From Woeseiaceae bacterium (GTDB lineage: Bacteria; Pseudomonadota; Gammaproteobacteria; Steroidobacterales; Woeseiaceae): a DNA stretch of 44,138 bases. Each line of letters opens with the position of its first letter. Within the stretch, counting starts at the first letter, position 1. Positions 16,317-24,089 of the stretch are shown piece after piece. The stretch covers positions 1-44,138 of the forward strand of contig JAHEFF010000026.1 of assembly GCA_024640315.1 (NCBI GenBank), read 5' to 3'. The notes beneath the pieces are model-generated. The model was not told where the DNA came from. It worked only from the letters and a program-made list of their open reading frames with translations, and made no database searches. The position numbers and the translations under genes are program-made.

Positions 16317-17681
16317 ATGGCAACAGGTAAGGGTAACGGCGGTGAAGAGCGCTTTACTGGTCATGGAGCGGAATGGACGGATGCCAACCTCAGTAAGGAC
16401 GAAGCGCACGTAGCAACCGTTTGGGTCGATCAGATTATCAATAAGCGATCGATGCTAACGAACAAGGATCGTGTGGAAGACGTCCGCGACATCATGTGGC
16501 AGCTGGAGAAGGATGGTGAAATCCTGGTCCACCGCGTAAAGGACGAACACGAGCCCGTTACGGTCAAGACCCTTTACGGCTGGGACAAACTCATACCGAC
16601 CACACAGCTATGGCACCACAAGTCCTGCGGCCAGTGCGGCAATATTCCTGGCTACCCGGCCTCGCTGCTGTGGCTGATGAACAAAATGGACATCAAGTAC
16701 CTTGATGAAACCGATCAGACGTCATGTACGGCCTGGAATTATCACGGTTCCGGCATCGGCAACATCGAGAGCCTTGCGGCAGTATTCCTGAGAAACTTCC
16801 ACCAGGCTTACGTATCTGCGAAATCGCAGGGATTGCCCGATGGATATTTCTACCCATTGGTTCATTGCGGCACGTCATTTGGCAACTACAAAGAAGTTCG
16901 CGGCTATCTTTTGCATTCAGCAAAATTGCGCAATCGTGTTAAGCAAATTCTGGGCAAACTTGGCCGTCTTGTTGACGGCAAGCTTTTGATTCCGGAAGAG
17001 GTAGTGCACTACTCTGAGTGGCTGCATGTCATGCGCGACAGAATCAAGGAACACCAGGTCATCGACTGCGATCACATTCGTGCGACGGTGCATCCTGCAT
17101 GCCACGTCTACAAAATGGTTCCCGAGGATGCGATCTACGACGACGATGTTCTGGACGGAAATCGTGTTGCTGTAACAACCGGCCTACTTGAGACGCTGGG
17201 CACTCAGGTCATTGACTATTCCACCTGGTATGACTGTTGTGGCTTTGGTTTCAGGCATATTATCTCTGAGCGTGAATTCACTCGTTCGTTTGCGATCGAC
17301 CGCAAGTTGCGCGTGGCGCAGGAAGAAGCTCACGCGGACATGATGATCGGCCATGACACCGGTTGCATTACAACGCTGGATAAGAACCAGTGGATTGGGG
17401 CAGCAGCCGGAAAACCTGTCGATATGCCGGTATTGGCAGACTGCCAGTTCGCTGCATTGGTTTGTGGCGCGCACCCATACAAGATCGTCCAGTCTCACTG
17501 GCACGCATCGTCTACCGAAACTCTGATGGAAAAACTGGGCATCGACTGGCAGGCCAAGAAAGCCGAGTTCGAAGCTTATTTGAAAGAAGTAGAGGCCGGC
17601 AGGGGTGAGACCCTTTACGACCCCAGGAAGATGTTCACCTCGGGTCCCGGATATAAACCCAAAGAGCTACAGAATGACTAA
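16317..17681 (+). CDS. shdrB1: sHdrB1, CCG-domain subunit of sHdr complex
   Basis: A 454-residue HdrB-type protein, longer than sHdrB2. The C-terminal cysteine-rich motif is partly kept: Cys262 (HPACHVYK), Cys307-Cys308 (YDCCGFGFRH) and Cys350 (GHDTGC), where Asp347 stands in for the first Cys of the usual C-x2-C. The N-terminal motif is degenerate, with Cys104 and Cys107 (KSCGQCGN), Cys137 and Cys184 but no CC pair. It therefore probably binds fewer noncubane clusters than sHdrB2. Non-canonical B1 cysteines are a known trait of the family. The stop overlaps the shdrA start by eight bases. Confidence 0.93.
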   Translation: MATGKGNGGEERFTGHGAEWTDANLSKDEAHVATVWVDQIINKRSMLTNKDRVEDVRDIMWQLEKDGEILVHRVKDEHEPVTVKTLYGWDKLIPTTQLWHHKSCGQCGNIPGYPASLLWLMNKMDIKYLDETDQTSCTAWNYHGSGIGNIESLAAVFLRNFHQAYVSAKSQGLPDGYFYPLVHCGTSFGNYKEVRGYLLHSAKLRNRVKQILGKLGRLVDGKLLIPEEVVHYSEWLHVMRDRIKEHQVIDCDHIRATVHPACHVYKMVPEDAIYDDDVLDGNRVAVTTGLLETLGTQVIDYSTWYDCCGFGFRHIISEREFTRSFAIDRKLRVAQEEAHADMMIGHDTGCITTLDKNQWIGAAAGKPVDMPVLADCQFAALVCGAHPYKIVQSHWHASSTETLMEKLGIDWQAKKAEFEAYLKEVEAGRGETLYDPRKMFTSGPGYKPKELQND

Positions 17682-18720
17682 ACCAATACTAATCATTGGC
17701 GGCGGACCAGCTGGTCTTGCTGCCGCACACAGCCTGGGCACCGTGGGCAGGCAGAGCATCCTGGTAGAAAAGGAAGATCGCCTTGGCGGTGCGCCCATAA
17801 TTTCGGGCTACGCCAAGCTGGTTCCGACCGGTGAATGGGCGAAGGATGCCATCGGTGGAATGGTGAAGAGAGTCGAAGACGACGAGCTCGTGCAGGTGGA
17901 AACCGGCACAACCGTTAAGGCGTTCGACGGCAAACCAGGTGATTTCACGGCAGAGCTTTCGAACGGCAAGAAGGTCAATGTCGAAGCGGCGATCATGTGC
18001 AGCGGTTTTACCCATTTTGACTCAGTCAATAAGCCGGAGTGGGGCTTTGGGACCTTTGAGGATGTCGTGACAACCACCCAGGTTGAGCAGATGATTTCCT
18101 CAGGCAATGGCGTTCGTTGTCCATCGGACGGCAGGAAGCCAAAACGTGTGGCGATATTGTTGTGCGTCGGTTCGAGAGACAGGCAGATCGGGCGAGAGTG
18201 GTGTTCAAAAATCTGCTGCACGGTATCTTCAAACATGGCTATGGAAATTCGCGAGGAGCTTCCGGATTGCCACGTCTACATCTACTACATGGACATCAGA
18301 ACATTCGGTTTGTATGAAACCAAGTACTACTGGCGCAGCCAGGAGGAATTCAAGGTTAAGTACATCAAGGCACGTATTGCCGAGGTCACGTCAGATGGCG
18401 ACAAGCTGATTGTCAAAGGCGAAGACACACTGGTAAAGCGCCCGATTACGATCCCGTTCGATTTGGTTGTACACGCAGTGGGCATGGACCCCAATGTTGA
18501 TAATCGTGAAATATCGACCACCATGGGCATCAATCTCGAAACGAACGGATTTATTGATGTGGCGAATCGCTACGGCGAGATGGGCGCAACCTCACGTCCG
18601 GGTGTTTATGTTGCTGGTGCAGCAGCTGGCCCGGAAACGATCGATGACTCGATCGCCCAAGGACATGCAGCGGCAATGGCTGTTCTGTCCGGTATGAAAG
18701 CGTCGGCCAAGTCGGCCTGA
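17674..18720 (+). CDS. shdrA: sHdrA, flavin and Fe-S subunit of sHdr complex
   Basis: A 348-residue HdrA-type flavoprotein. The ATG at 17674 is chosen because the FAD-binding motif follows at once (ILIIGGGPAGLAAAHSLG); the longer open frame upstream lies inside shdrB1. Cluster ligands are Cys164 (CVGSRD) and Cys177, Cys181, Cys182 (WCSKICC). The C-terminal FAD motif GVYVAGAAAGPETIDDSIAQG is intact. It lacks the extra ferredoxin domains of methanogen HdrA, as expected for the oxidative type. It is the core electron-transfer subunit of the complex that is thought to oxidise LbpA-bound sulfur to sulfite. Cytoplasmic. Confidence 0.95.
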   Translation: MTKPILIIGGGPAGLAAAHSLGTVGRQSILVEKEDRLGGAPIISGYAKLVPTGEWAKDAIGGMVKRVEDDELVQVETGTTVKAFDGKPGDFTAELSNGKKVNVEAAIMCSGFTHFDSVNKPEWGFGTFEDVVTTTQVEQMISSGNGVRCPSDGRKPKRVAILLCVGSRDRQIGREWCSKICCTVSSNMAMEIREELPDCHVYIYYMDIRTFGLYETKYYWRSQEEFKVKYIKARIAEVTSDGDKLIVKGEDTLVKRPITIPFDLVVHAVGMDPNVDNREISTTMGINLETNGFIDVANRYGEMGATSRPGVYVAGAAAGPETIDDSIAQGHAAAMAVLSGMKASAKSA

Positions 18721-18733
18721 GGTTTCGTCCGGC

Positions 18734-19606
18734 ATGTCACTGCTATCCGCAATTCTGCCAGCCAAAGTCGAGCGCCCGGTGCTCGATCTTTCGGGCGACG
18801 CGCTGCGACTGGCGTTACAGGCGATGATTGCGGGCAGTGAAGACCACGGTGGAATCGAACGATACATCGATGCGGTCAAGCTCAAGAGCGAGTTGTTCAA
18901 GCAGGCGCTCGTCGAAAATGACGCTGGCAATCTGGATGTCGAGACTTTCAAGGGGCTGTGCACGTTCATGGCGACGGTGCGCCGGCGAATCGGCCCCTGG
19001 CTGAACGAGAACGATTTCCGGCAGATTAGCGAGGGCTTGACGGAGCTTTTTTCTGACAGCCTGGCCGTCGATGAGCGCATTGGTCGGTTTTGCGACAGGT
19101 TTCCGGACGACAAAGCGCACCGATGGGTGAGAGACCTGGCGACAGAAATGCTGCACTACACGGATCCGGAGCGAATGCCGCTGATGAATCGTTGGGTATG
19201 GGACGCAAAGGCCAACACGGGTGTCCTTCGCGAAATCTGGCACTCCGATGATATTGACCATCTCAAGATTCCGGTTGGTGACAGTTACGGCACTTTTCTC
19301 ATGTTACGGGAGGAGCTGAGTCAGTTTCTAAGCGATAACGGCTTTTTTCGTGACATGCTTTATTACGTCGACGTGCTTTGCGCACAGGTTTACGCGAACT
19401 ACATCTGTGAACAGGGCGGCAGTTATCTGCGTGTCGATTTCTCGGCCCCCGAAGATCCGATGCAACACACGAGGCGCCTTCTTGGCCTGGACGGAGTTCG
19501 TCCCGGGGACGGCAAGACCAAACTCAAGTCTATCGATGGCGAAGCATTCGTTATCGATGATGGACATCTACTAAACCAGGCAGAAGAAACAGATGCCAAT
19601 TCATGA
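18734..19606 (+). CDS. sHdr-associated conserved protein (hyp between A and C2)
   Basis: A 290-residue protein with no motif I can name. It lies exactly where type-I sHdr loci carry the so-called hyp gene, between shdrA and shdrC2, and overlaps shdrC2 by 14 bases. It looks mainly helical, with the recognisable stretches ERIGRFCDRFPDDKAHRW and NRWVWDAKANTGVLREIW. Its few cysteines form no cluster motif. No signal or membrane segment. A structural or assembly role in the sHdr complex is the simplest reading and is inference from position. Confidence 0.85.
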   Translation: MSLLSAILPAKVERPVLDLSGDALRLALQAMIAGSEDHGGIERYIDAVKLKSELFKQALVENDAGNLDVETFKGLCTFMATVRRRIGPWLNENDFRQISEGLTELFSDSLAVDERIGRFCDRFPDDKAHRWVRDLATEMLHYTDPERMPLMNRWVWDAKANTGVLREIWHSDDIDHLKIPVGDSYGTFLMLREELSQFLSDNGFFRDMLYYVDVLCAQVYANYICEQGGSYLRVDFSAPEDPMQHTRRLLGLDGVRPGDGKTKLKSIDGEAFVIDDGHLLNQAEETDANS

Positions 19607-20360
19607 AAAATCTCTGATACGCCCCGAGAATCTCACGACGCACGATGAGTTGGTGCTCGATGGCGTCGACGTGTCGGGGCACTGGAGCACCTTTATCGAG
19701 TCCCGGGTAGTCAATGACTACAACGAGGCTATGGAAGACGAAATCGCCGCGCTTCCGGGCGGAGAATATATTCACCGCTGCTGGCAATGCGGATCCTGCA
19801 CCAATTCGTGCACGGTCCATGCGATTAACCCGGATTTCAATCCGCGCTTCTGGATCTACCTGATCCGGATGGGAATGGAGTCAGAGCTGCTGCGTGACAA
19901 GGACATCATCTGGCAATGCGTCTCATGTAATAAATGTACCTATGCCTGCCCGCGCGACGTCGTTCCTGAAGGTGTCATGAAAGCGACGGCTCACTGGCTG
20001 GAAATGAAAGGTCACACACCGAAGTCACCTTCAATGCATTTTGACGAGGTATTTACCGAGCAGATCGTTGCCACCGGAAAAATCGAAGAGAGCCGCACCA
20101 TTCGCCGCTTCTTCAAGCGAACCAGCCAGGGATTAATGCAGCCCTGGATGGTCGAAATGGTCAAACGTATGTTGAAGCATCTGCCAATAGGCATGCTGAC
20201 CCGGATGGGACTCGCGACGCTTGTTGCGCCGCGCACGAGCAACTGGTCAAACGCAGCCAGCGCCATACAGGAATATATCGACGAACAGCATGCGGAACAG
20301 GAAAAGGCGCTGAGCCTCCCGGAATTGATCGATGCCGCGCAAAAAGACGCGGCAGCCTGA
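19593..20360 (+). CDS. shdrC2: sHdrC2, ferredoxin-like subunit of sHdr complex
   Basis: A 255-residue HdrC-type protein with two [4Fe-4S] sites: Cys63, 66, 69, 73 (RCWQCGSCTNSC) and Cys109, 112, 115, 119 (QCVSCNKCTYACP). Between them is the HdrC-like NPDFNPRFWIYLIRMGM segment. It pairs with sHdrB2 and differs from sHdrC1 in sequence, so the complex has two distinct B-C arms. It overlaps the preceding gene by 14 bases and is followed by shdrB2 after 13. Confidence 0.95.
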   Translation: MPIHEKSLIRPENLTTHDELVLDGVDVSGHWSTFIESRVVNDYNEAMEDEIAALPGGEYIHRCWQCGSCTNSCTVHAINPDFNPRFWIYLIRMGMESELLRDKDIIWQCVSCNKCTYACPRDVVPEGVMKATAHWLEMKGHTPKSPSMHFDEVFTEQIVATGKIEESRTIRRFFKRTSQGLMQPWMVEMVKRMLKHLPIGMLTRMGLATLVAPRTSNWSNAASAIQEYIDEQHAEQEKALSLPELIDAAQKDAAA

Positions 20361-20373
20361 GGAAGATCACCAG

Positions 20374-21306
20374 ATGACGACAAAAGACAAGTACAAGAAG
20401 GTTGCTTATTACCCTGGATGTGCACTTGAAGGCACCGGTCATGCGTATAACCGGTCTACCAAGGCAATCGGCAAGGAGTTGGGACTTGAACTCGTGGAGG
20501 TCGAGAACTGGAACTGCTGCGGCGCGATGGAGGTGAAGAACATCGATCCGAAGATCCAGACGTACCTGTCTTCTCGTGTTATGTCTGTCGCTGCCAACGA
20601 GATGGACATGGATGTAGTAATGGCGCCATGCAATGGCTGCTATCACAATTTGAAAAAGGCCGAATACGACCTTGCAAACGACGCTGATTCGGCCCAGGTC
20701 GTTGACCGATTGTCGAAGAAGGCTGGTCATAAAACCTATGAGTCAGGCCAGGTGGAGACAATTCATGCACTCGACTGGATCAAGGATACGATCGGCGAAG
20801 ACGGGCTCAGGGAGCGAGTGAAGAACTCGCTGAGCGGAATCAAGATCGCAAACTACTACGGTTGCATGTATACGCGGCCGCGGCACATCTTCCCGGAAAA
20901 GGATTCCGGACCGGGGAGCGAGTCAACGTCCAAGCCGCACTTTATGGATGACCTCCTGGAAGCGGCGGGCGCGGAAAATGTCGATTTTCCGCTAAAGACA
21001 GCCTGTTGCGGCGGGGCGCATACCTTATCCGACAGTGATACTTCAACGAAGCTTGTTCTCAATATACTGAAGACCGCGAAGCTCGCCGGTGCCGACGTGA
21101 TTGCGACCGAATGCCCGACCTGTCACACCGGTCTCGAAATGCACCAGATCCGTGCTGAAAAAACACTCGGTGAAAAGGTGGACATCAAGATTCTCTATTT
21201 CACCCAGTTGTTGGGCATGGCCCTCGGCCTTAAGCCAAAGAAAGTCGGTGTGCATGAGAACATTTCGGATTCAATGCGTTTCCTCAAGGAAAAGGGCCTG
21301 GCATGA
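20374..21306 (+). CDS. shdrB2: sHdrB2, CCG-domain subunit of sHdr complex
   Basis: A 310-residue HdrB-type protein. I use the ATG at 20374, preceded by GAGGAAG, rather than one at 20332 inside shdrC2. Both cysteine-rich CCG motifs are complete: Cys16, Cys48-49, Cys86, Cys89 and Cys164, Cys211-212, Cys247, Cys250. It should thus bind two noncubane [4Fe-4S] clusters, the kind that splits disulfides in methanogen HdrB. In sHdr this subunit is the likely contact for the lipoyl-bound sulfur of LbpA. It overlaps the next gene by 4 bases. Confidence 0.95.
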   Translation: MTTKDKYKKVAYYPGCALEGTGHAYNRSTKAIGKELGLELVEVENWNCCGAMEVKNIDPKIQTYLSSRVMSVAANEMDMDVVMAPCNGCYHNLKKAEYDLANDADSAQVVDRLSKKAGHKTYESGQVETIHALDWIKDTIGEDGLRERVKNSLSGIKIANYYGCMYTRPRHIFPEKDSGPGSESTSKPHFMDDLLEAAGAENVDFPLKTACCGGAHTLSDSDTSTKLVLNILKTAKLAGADVIATECPTCHTGLEMHQIRAEKTLGEKVDIKILYFTQLLGMALGLKPKKVGVHENISDSMRFLKEKGLA

Positions 21307-21746
21307 GGACGTTCGCGGAATTGGAGTTGGCGCTCGAGTCTGCGACGGGAAACCCGGATCAGCACGCGGCAGCCGACGAGATTCTGAGAATCAGCGAAGA
21401 GGTCCTGGAACACTGGATCGTGGCCAAAGGGGCCGTCCCGACTGATGACACTCGTGAAGGATTTCGACTCCTGGCGCTACACCGGCAAGGCACAAAAGGC
21501 GACCCGAGTTTCAACGCTTGTCGGGAGACCTGCCGGGAAATTGCGTACCACTTTAACCTTGTCACGCTGCAGCCGAACGATGCGGAAACTACGGATCGAT
21601 TGGCCATGTTGAAGATGATATCCAATCATTTGTATTTGTTTGTAAGCGGAAAAATGCAAGTGGCCGCACTGGGTGATTTTTGTTGTTCGTCGAAGCCAAT
21701 CAGGCAGGCGACTGATGTTGACTTACCAATGACCAAGGAGGCATAG
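21303..21746 (+). CDS. Small four-cysteine protein of the sHdr operon, unknown
   Basis: A 147-residue protein that I do not recognise. It overlaps shdrB2 by 4 bases and ends two bases before lbpA, so it is tightly bound into the sHdr operon. It has four cysteines: Cys73 and Cys77 in NACRETCREI, and adjacent Cys127-Cys128 in GDFCCSSKP. This could bind a metal or carry sulfur. No signal peptide or membrane segment. Function unknown; co-translation with shdrB2 and lbpA points to a partner of one of them. Confidence 0.75.
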   Translation: MRTFAELELALESATGNPDQHAAADEILRISEEVLEHWIVAKGAVPTDDTREGFRLLALHRQGTKGDPSFNACRETCREIAYHFNLVTLQPNDAETTDRLAMLKMISNHLYLFVSGKMQVAALGDFCCSSKPIRQATDVDLPMTKEA

Positions 21747-21748
21747 CG

Positions 21749-22189
21749 ATGCCATCTGTACGTGGATGTAATCTACCTGATGAGCTGCTTTACGACGTGG
21801 ATAATCACATCTGGTTCAACGAGCAGGGAGACGGCACCGTCAAAATCGGTATGACGGCCGTAGCCACCGCGATGGCGGGAAAGCTGGTTGCTTTTACGCC
21901 GAAACGGGCAGGTCGCTCGGTCAGAGCCGGCAAGTCCTGCGGAACGCTGGAGTCCGGCAAGTGGGTCGGCCCTGCAAAGTCAGCCGCAGGCGGAGAAGTC
22001 GTCGCTGTCAATGATGCGCTGGTTAGCGACCCATCCATTGCGAACGCCGATCCCTACGAGGCTGGTTGGCTCGTCATATTGAAGCCGGAGGACTGGGATT
22101 CCGTAAAAGGTTCGCTGATCGTCGGTAGTGACGTCACCGCTCCGTACGAAGCGAAAATGGATTCGGAAGGATTCGGTGGCTGCGCCTAG
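21749..22189 (+). CDS. lbpA: Lipoate-binding protein LbpA (GcvH-like)
   Basis: A 146-residue lipoyl-carrier protein of the GcvH fold. The lipoyl lysine is Lys71 in GTLESGKWVGPAKS. The flanks GDGTVKIGMTAVATAMAG and NADPYEAGWLVILKP match glycine cleavage H protein, but no glycine cleavage genes are near. In sHdr sulfur oxidisers LbpA is the dedicated carrier whose lipoyl group holds the sulfur during oxidation. Cys7 near the start and a Cys in the end GFGGCA are extra thiols. The two genes before and the sLpl and LipS genes upstream form its modification and use system. Confidence 0.94.
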   Translation: MPSVRGCNLPDELLYDVDNHIWFNEQGDGTVKIGMTAVATAMAGKLVAFTPKRAGRSVRAGKSCGTLESGKWVGPAKSAAGGEVVAVNDALVSDPSIANADPYEAGWLVILKPEDWDSVKGSLIVGSDVTAPYEAKMDSEGFGGCA

Positions 22190-22211
22190 ACAGTTTCAGG
22201 GATAAATCTTT

Positions 22212-22562
22212 ATGAAAGACACAAGTGAAGTAGTCGGGCCGGAGAGCTTTGCCCAGCTTAGCGAGTTGCATGACATGGCCTCGCACGCTTGCGAACTGCT
22301 CAAAGCGATGGCGAACGAGTGGCGGTTGATGATTCTTTGCCAGCTCTCGGAGGGTGAGAAGACCGTCAGTGAGTTGCAGGGCCTTCTCGGACTGAGTCAG
22401 TCCGCGCTGTCGCAACATCTTGCGATCCTGCGGCGGGAGAAAATTGTCCAGGCCAGGAAGCATGCGCAGTCCGTAAGTTATTCGCTTGCGGGCGATGAGG
22501 CCACCAAGGTGATGCAAACACTGCACGAGGTTTTTTGCAGTTCAGTGACTAGAGCAGACTGA
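22212..22562 (+). CDS. shdrR: sHdrR, ArsR-type sulfane-sulfur-responsive repressor
   Basis: A 116-residue ArsR/SmtB winged-helix protein. It has the recognition helix region TVSELQGLLGLSQSALSQHL and the wing near RKHAQSVSYSL. Cys43 (LMILCQL) and Cys109 (EVFCSS) lie at the helix positions that form di- or polysulfide bridges in SqrR, BigR and sHdrR; Cys27 is extra. It carries no ArsR metal site. It should repress the sHdr genes until sulfane sulfur oxidises the pair. It follows lbpA by 22 bases. Targets are probably the AT-rich sites near 9592-9634 and 15090, by inference. Confidence 0.88.
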   Translation: MKDTSEVVGPESFAQLSELHDMASHACELLKAMANEWRLMILCQLSEGEKTVSELQGLLGLSQSALSQHLAILRREKIVQARKHAQSVSYSLAGDEATKVMQTLHEVFCSSVTRAD

Positions 22563-22656
22563 TTTAGATGCCGGTGATTCGTTTGACACAGGTCCGATAT
22601 CACACGGTTTGAGATTACAAAATCCAAACGGCATTGCAGCCGGCAAGGAGAAAGAC

Positions 22657-24087
22657 ATGAAGTTGAAGATGAGACGCGCCATAGCCGTGCTGCTGGCATT
22701 GGTATTTTCTGCGACCAGCACATTGGCGTTGGCGACTAACGGTTACTTTACGCACGGTGTCGGTGTAGAGTCTAAAGGTATGGCGGGAACCGGTATCGGC
22801 TCCAATGCCAACATGGGGACAATAATGACTGCCTCGAATCCCGCGCTCGGCGTTTTCGTCGGTGATAGTTGGGAGGCTGGCTTGTCGTTGTTCAGTCCGC
22901 GGCGCAGCTACGAGGCATCCGCACAGTCATCAAACGGTGCACCCATCGATGTTGGTGGAGGCGTGTTTCTGCCCACGCATTCCATCGCACCCGGCGAAAT
23001 AGACAGCAGCAGCGAATGGTTCCCCATTCCGTACGTGGCCAAGAATTGGAGCCTCGGGAACGGCGGCAACATCTCTGCTGCGTTCTATGGTCGTGGCGGC
23101 ATGAACACGGATTGGGACGATCCGAATGCATCGGCCACGTCTTTCTTCTGTGGTGTCGATCCGATCACGAACGGGCCGGCTACCGGTCCGGGTCCTTTTT
23201 GCGCAGGCAATGCGGGTGTCGACCTGTCACAGGCCTTCCTCAATGTTAATTATTCGGCGATGATCGGCGACAACTTCGCCTGGGGAATCGGTCCGGTTTT
23301 CGGTTTCCAGATGTTCGAAGCGAAGGGAGTTGGGACGTTTGCGGCGGTCACCAAGACCCTGGCAACCACCGGTGACATAAACCAGGTGACGTCACTCACC
23401 AACAATGGTCATGACACATCCTATGGATTTGGTCTGGCTGCCGGAGTCTGGTGGGGTATCAGCGATAGCGTCAGCGTCGGACTTGGTTACCAGTCGAAGT
23501 TATCTATGAGCGAATTCGATGATTATTCGGATCTTTATGCACAAGCTGGTGGATTCGATATTCCGTCGAGCATCAAGGCTGGCATCTCGTTCCTGGCCAC
23601 TGACAGCCTGCGAATAAATTTCGATATAGAGCACACGGCATTCAGTGATGTGGACTCGGTCGGAAATCCGATGAGCAACCTGTTCGCTTGCAGCATGTTA
23701 CCGCTGGGCGGCACCAGCGCCGAGCCATGTCTTGGTGGCGAAGAAGGCGCCGGGTTTGGCTGGGACGACATGACGACTTACAAGGTCGGCCTCGAATGGG
23801 CCTCCGATGAGAACAACGTCTGGCGCTTCGGCTACAGTTATGGTGAGCAGCCAGTCCAGAAGGCGGACGTTCTGTTCAATATTCTCGCACCGGGCATCAT
23901 GGAACAACATCTAACCGTTGGCTGGACGCGCCGCCGCGCAAATGGACACCAGTTCACGCTATCGCTGATGTATGCGCCAGAGAATGACATCACCGGCCCA
24001 AGCCTGTTCGATCCGTTGCAGACCATTACGCTCAGGATGAGTCAGTTAGAACTCGAGTTCGGGTACCGGTTCGGCTCAGGCAGATAA
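22657..24087 (+). CDS. FadL/TodX-type outer-membrane transport protein
   Basis: Predicted 476-residue outer-membrane barrel. The ATG at 22657 has AAGGAG ahead and begins a signal peptide (AIAVLLALVFSATSTLALA). The mature N-terminus NGYFTHGVGVESKGMAGTG is the hatch region typical of FadL-like channels, and the end QLELEFGYRFGSGR is a terminal strand. FadL proteins bring hydrophobic molecules through the outer membrane. Its place 94 bases after shdrR suggests import of a hydrophobic sulfur compound or elemental-sulfur species, or octanoate for lipoylation; neither is shown. Two bases separate it from the next gene. Confidence 0.85.
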   Translation: MKLKMRRAIAVLLALVFSATSTLALATNGYFTHGVGVESKGMAGTGIGSNANMGTIMTASNPALGVFVGDSWEAGLSLFSPRRSYEASAQSSNGAPIDVGGGVFLPTHSIAPGEIDSSSEWFPIPYVAKNWSLGNGGNISAAFYGRGGMNTDWDDPNASATSFFCGVDPITNGPATGPGPFCAGNAGVDLSQAFLNVNYSAMIGDNFAWGIGPVFGFQMFEAKGVGTFAAVTKTLATTGDINQVTSLTNNGHDTSYGFGLAAGVWWGISDSVSVGLGYQSKLSMSEFDDYSDLYAQAGGFDIPSSIKAGISFLATDSLRINFDIEHTAFSDVDSVGNPMSNLFACSMLPLGGTSAEPCLGGEEGAGFGWDDMTTYKVGLEWASDENNVWRFGYSYGEQPVQKADVLFNILAPGIMEQHLTVGWTRRRANGHQFTLSLMYAPENDITGPSLFDPLQTITLRMSQLELEFGYRFGSGR

Positions 24088-24089
24088 GG

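Noticed and set aside
15550..21306. Methanogen-type heterodisulfide reductase or reverse Dsr complex
   Set aside because: The duplicated B and C subunits, the short HdrA and the lipoate genes fit sHdr; no dsrAB, dsrC, mvh or F420-linked genes are present.
21749..22189. LbpA read as glycine cleavage H protein
   Set aside because: The fold is the same, but no glycine cleavage genes are near and the gene is embedded in an sHdr operon with its own ligase and LipS genes.
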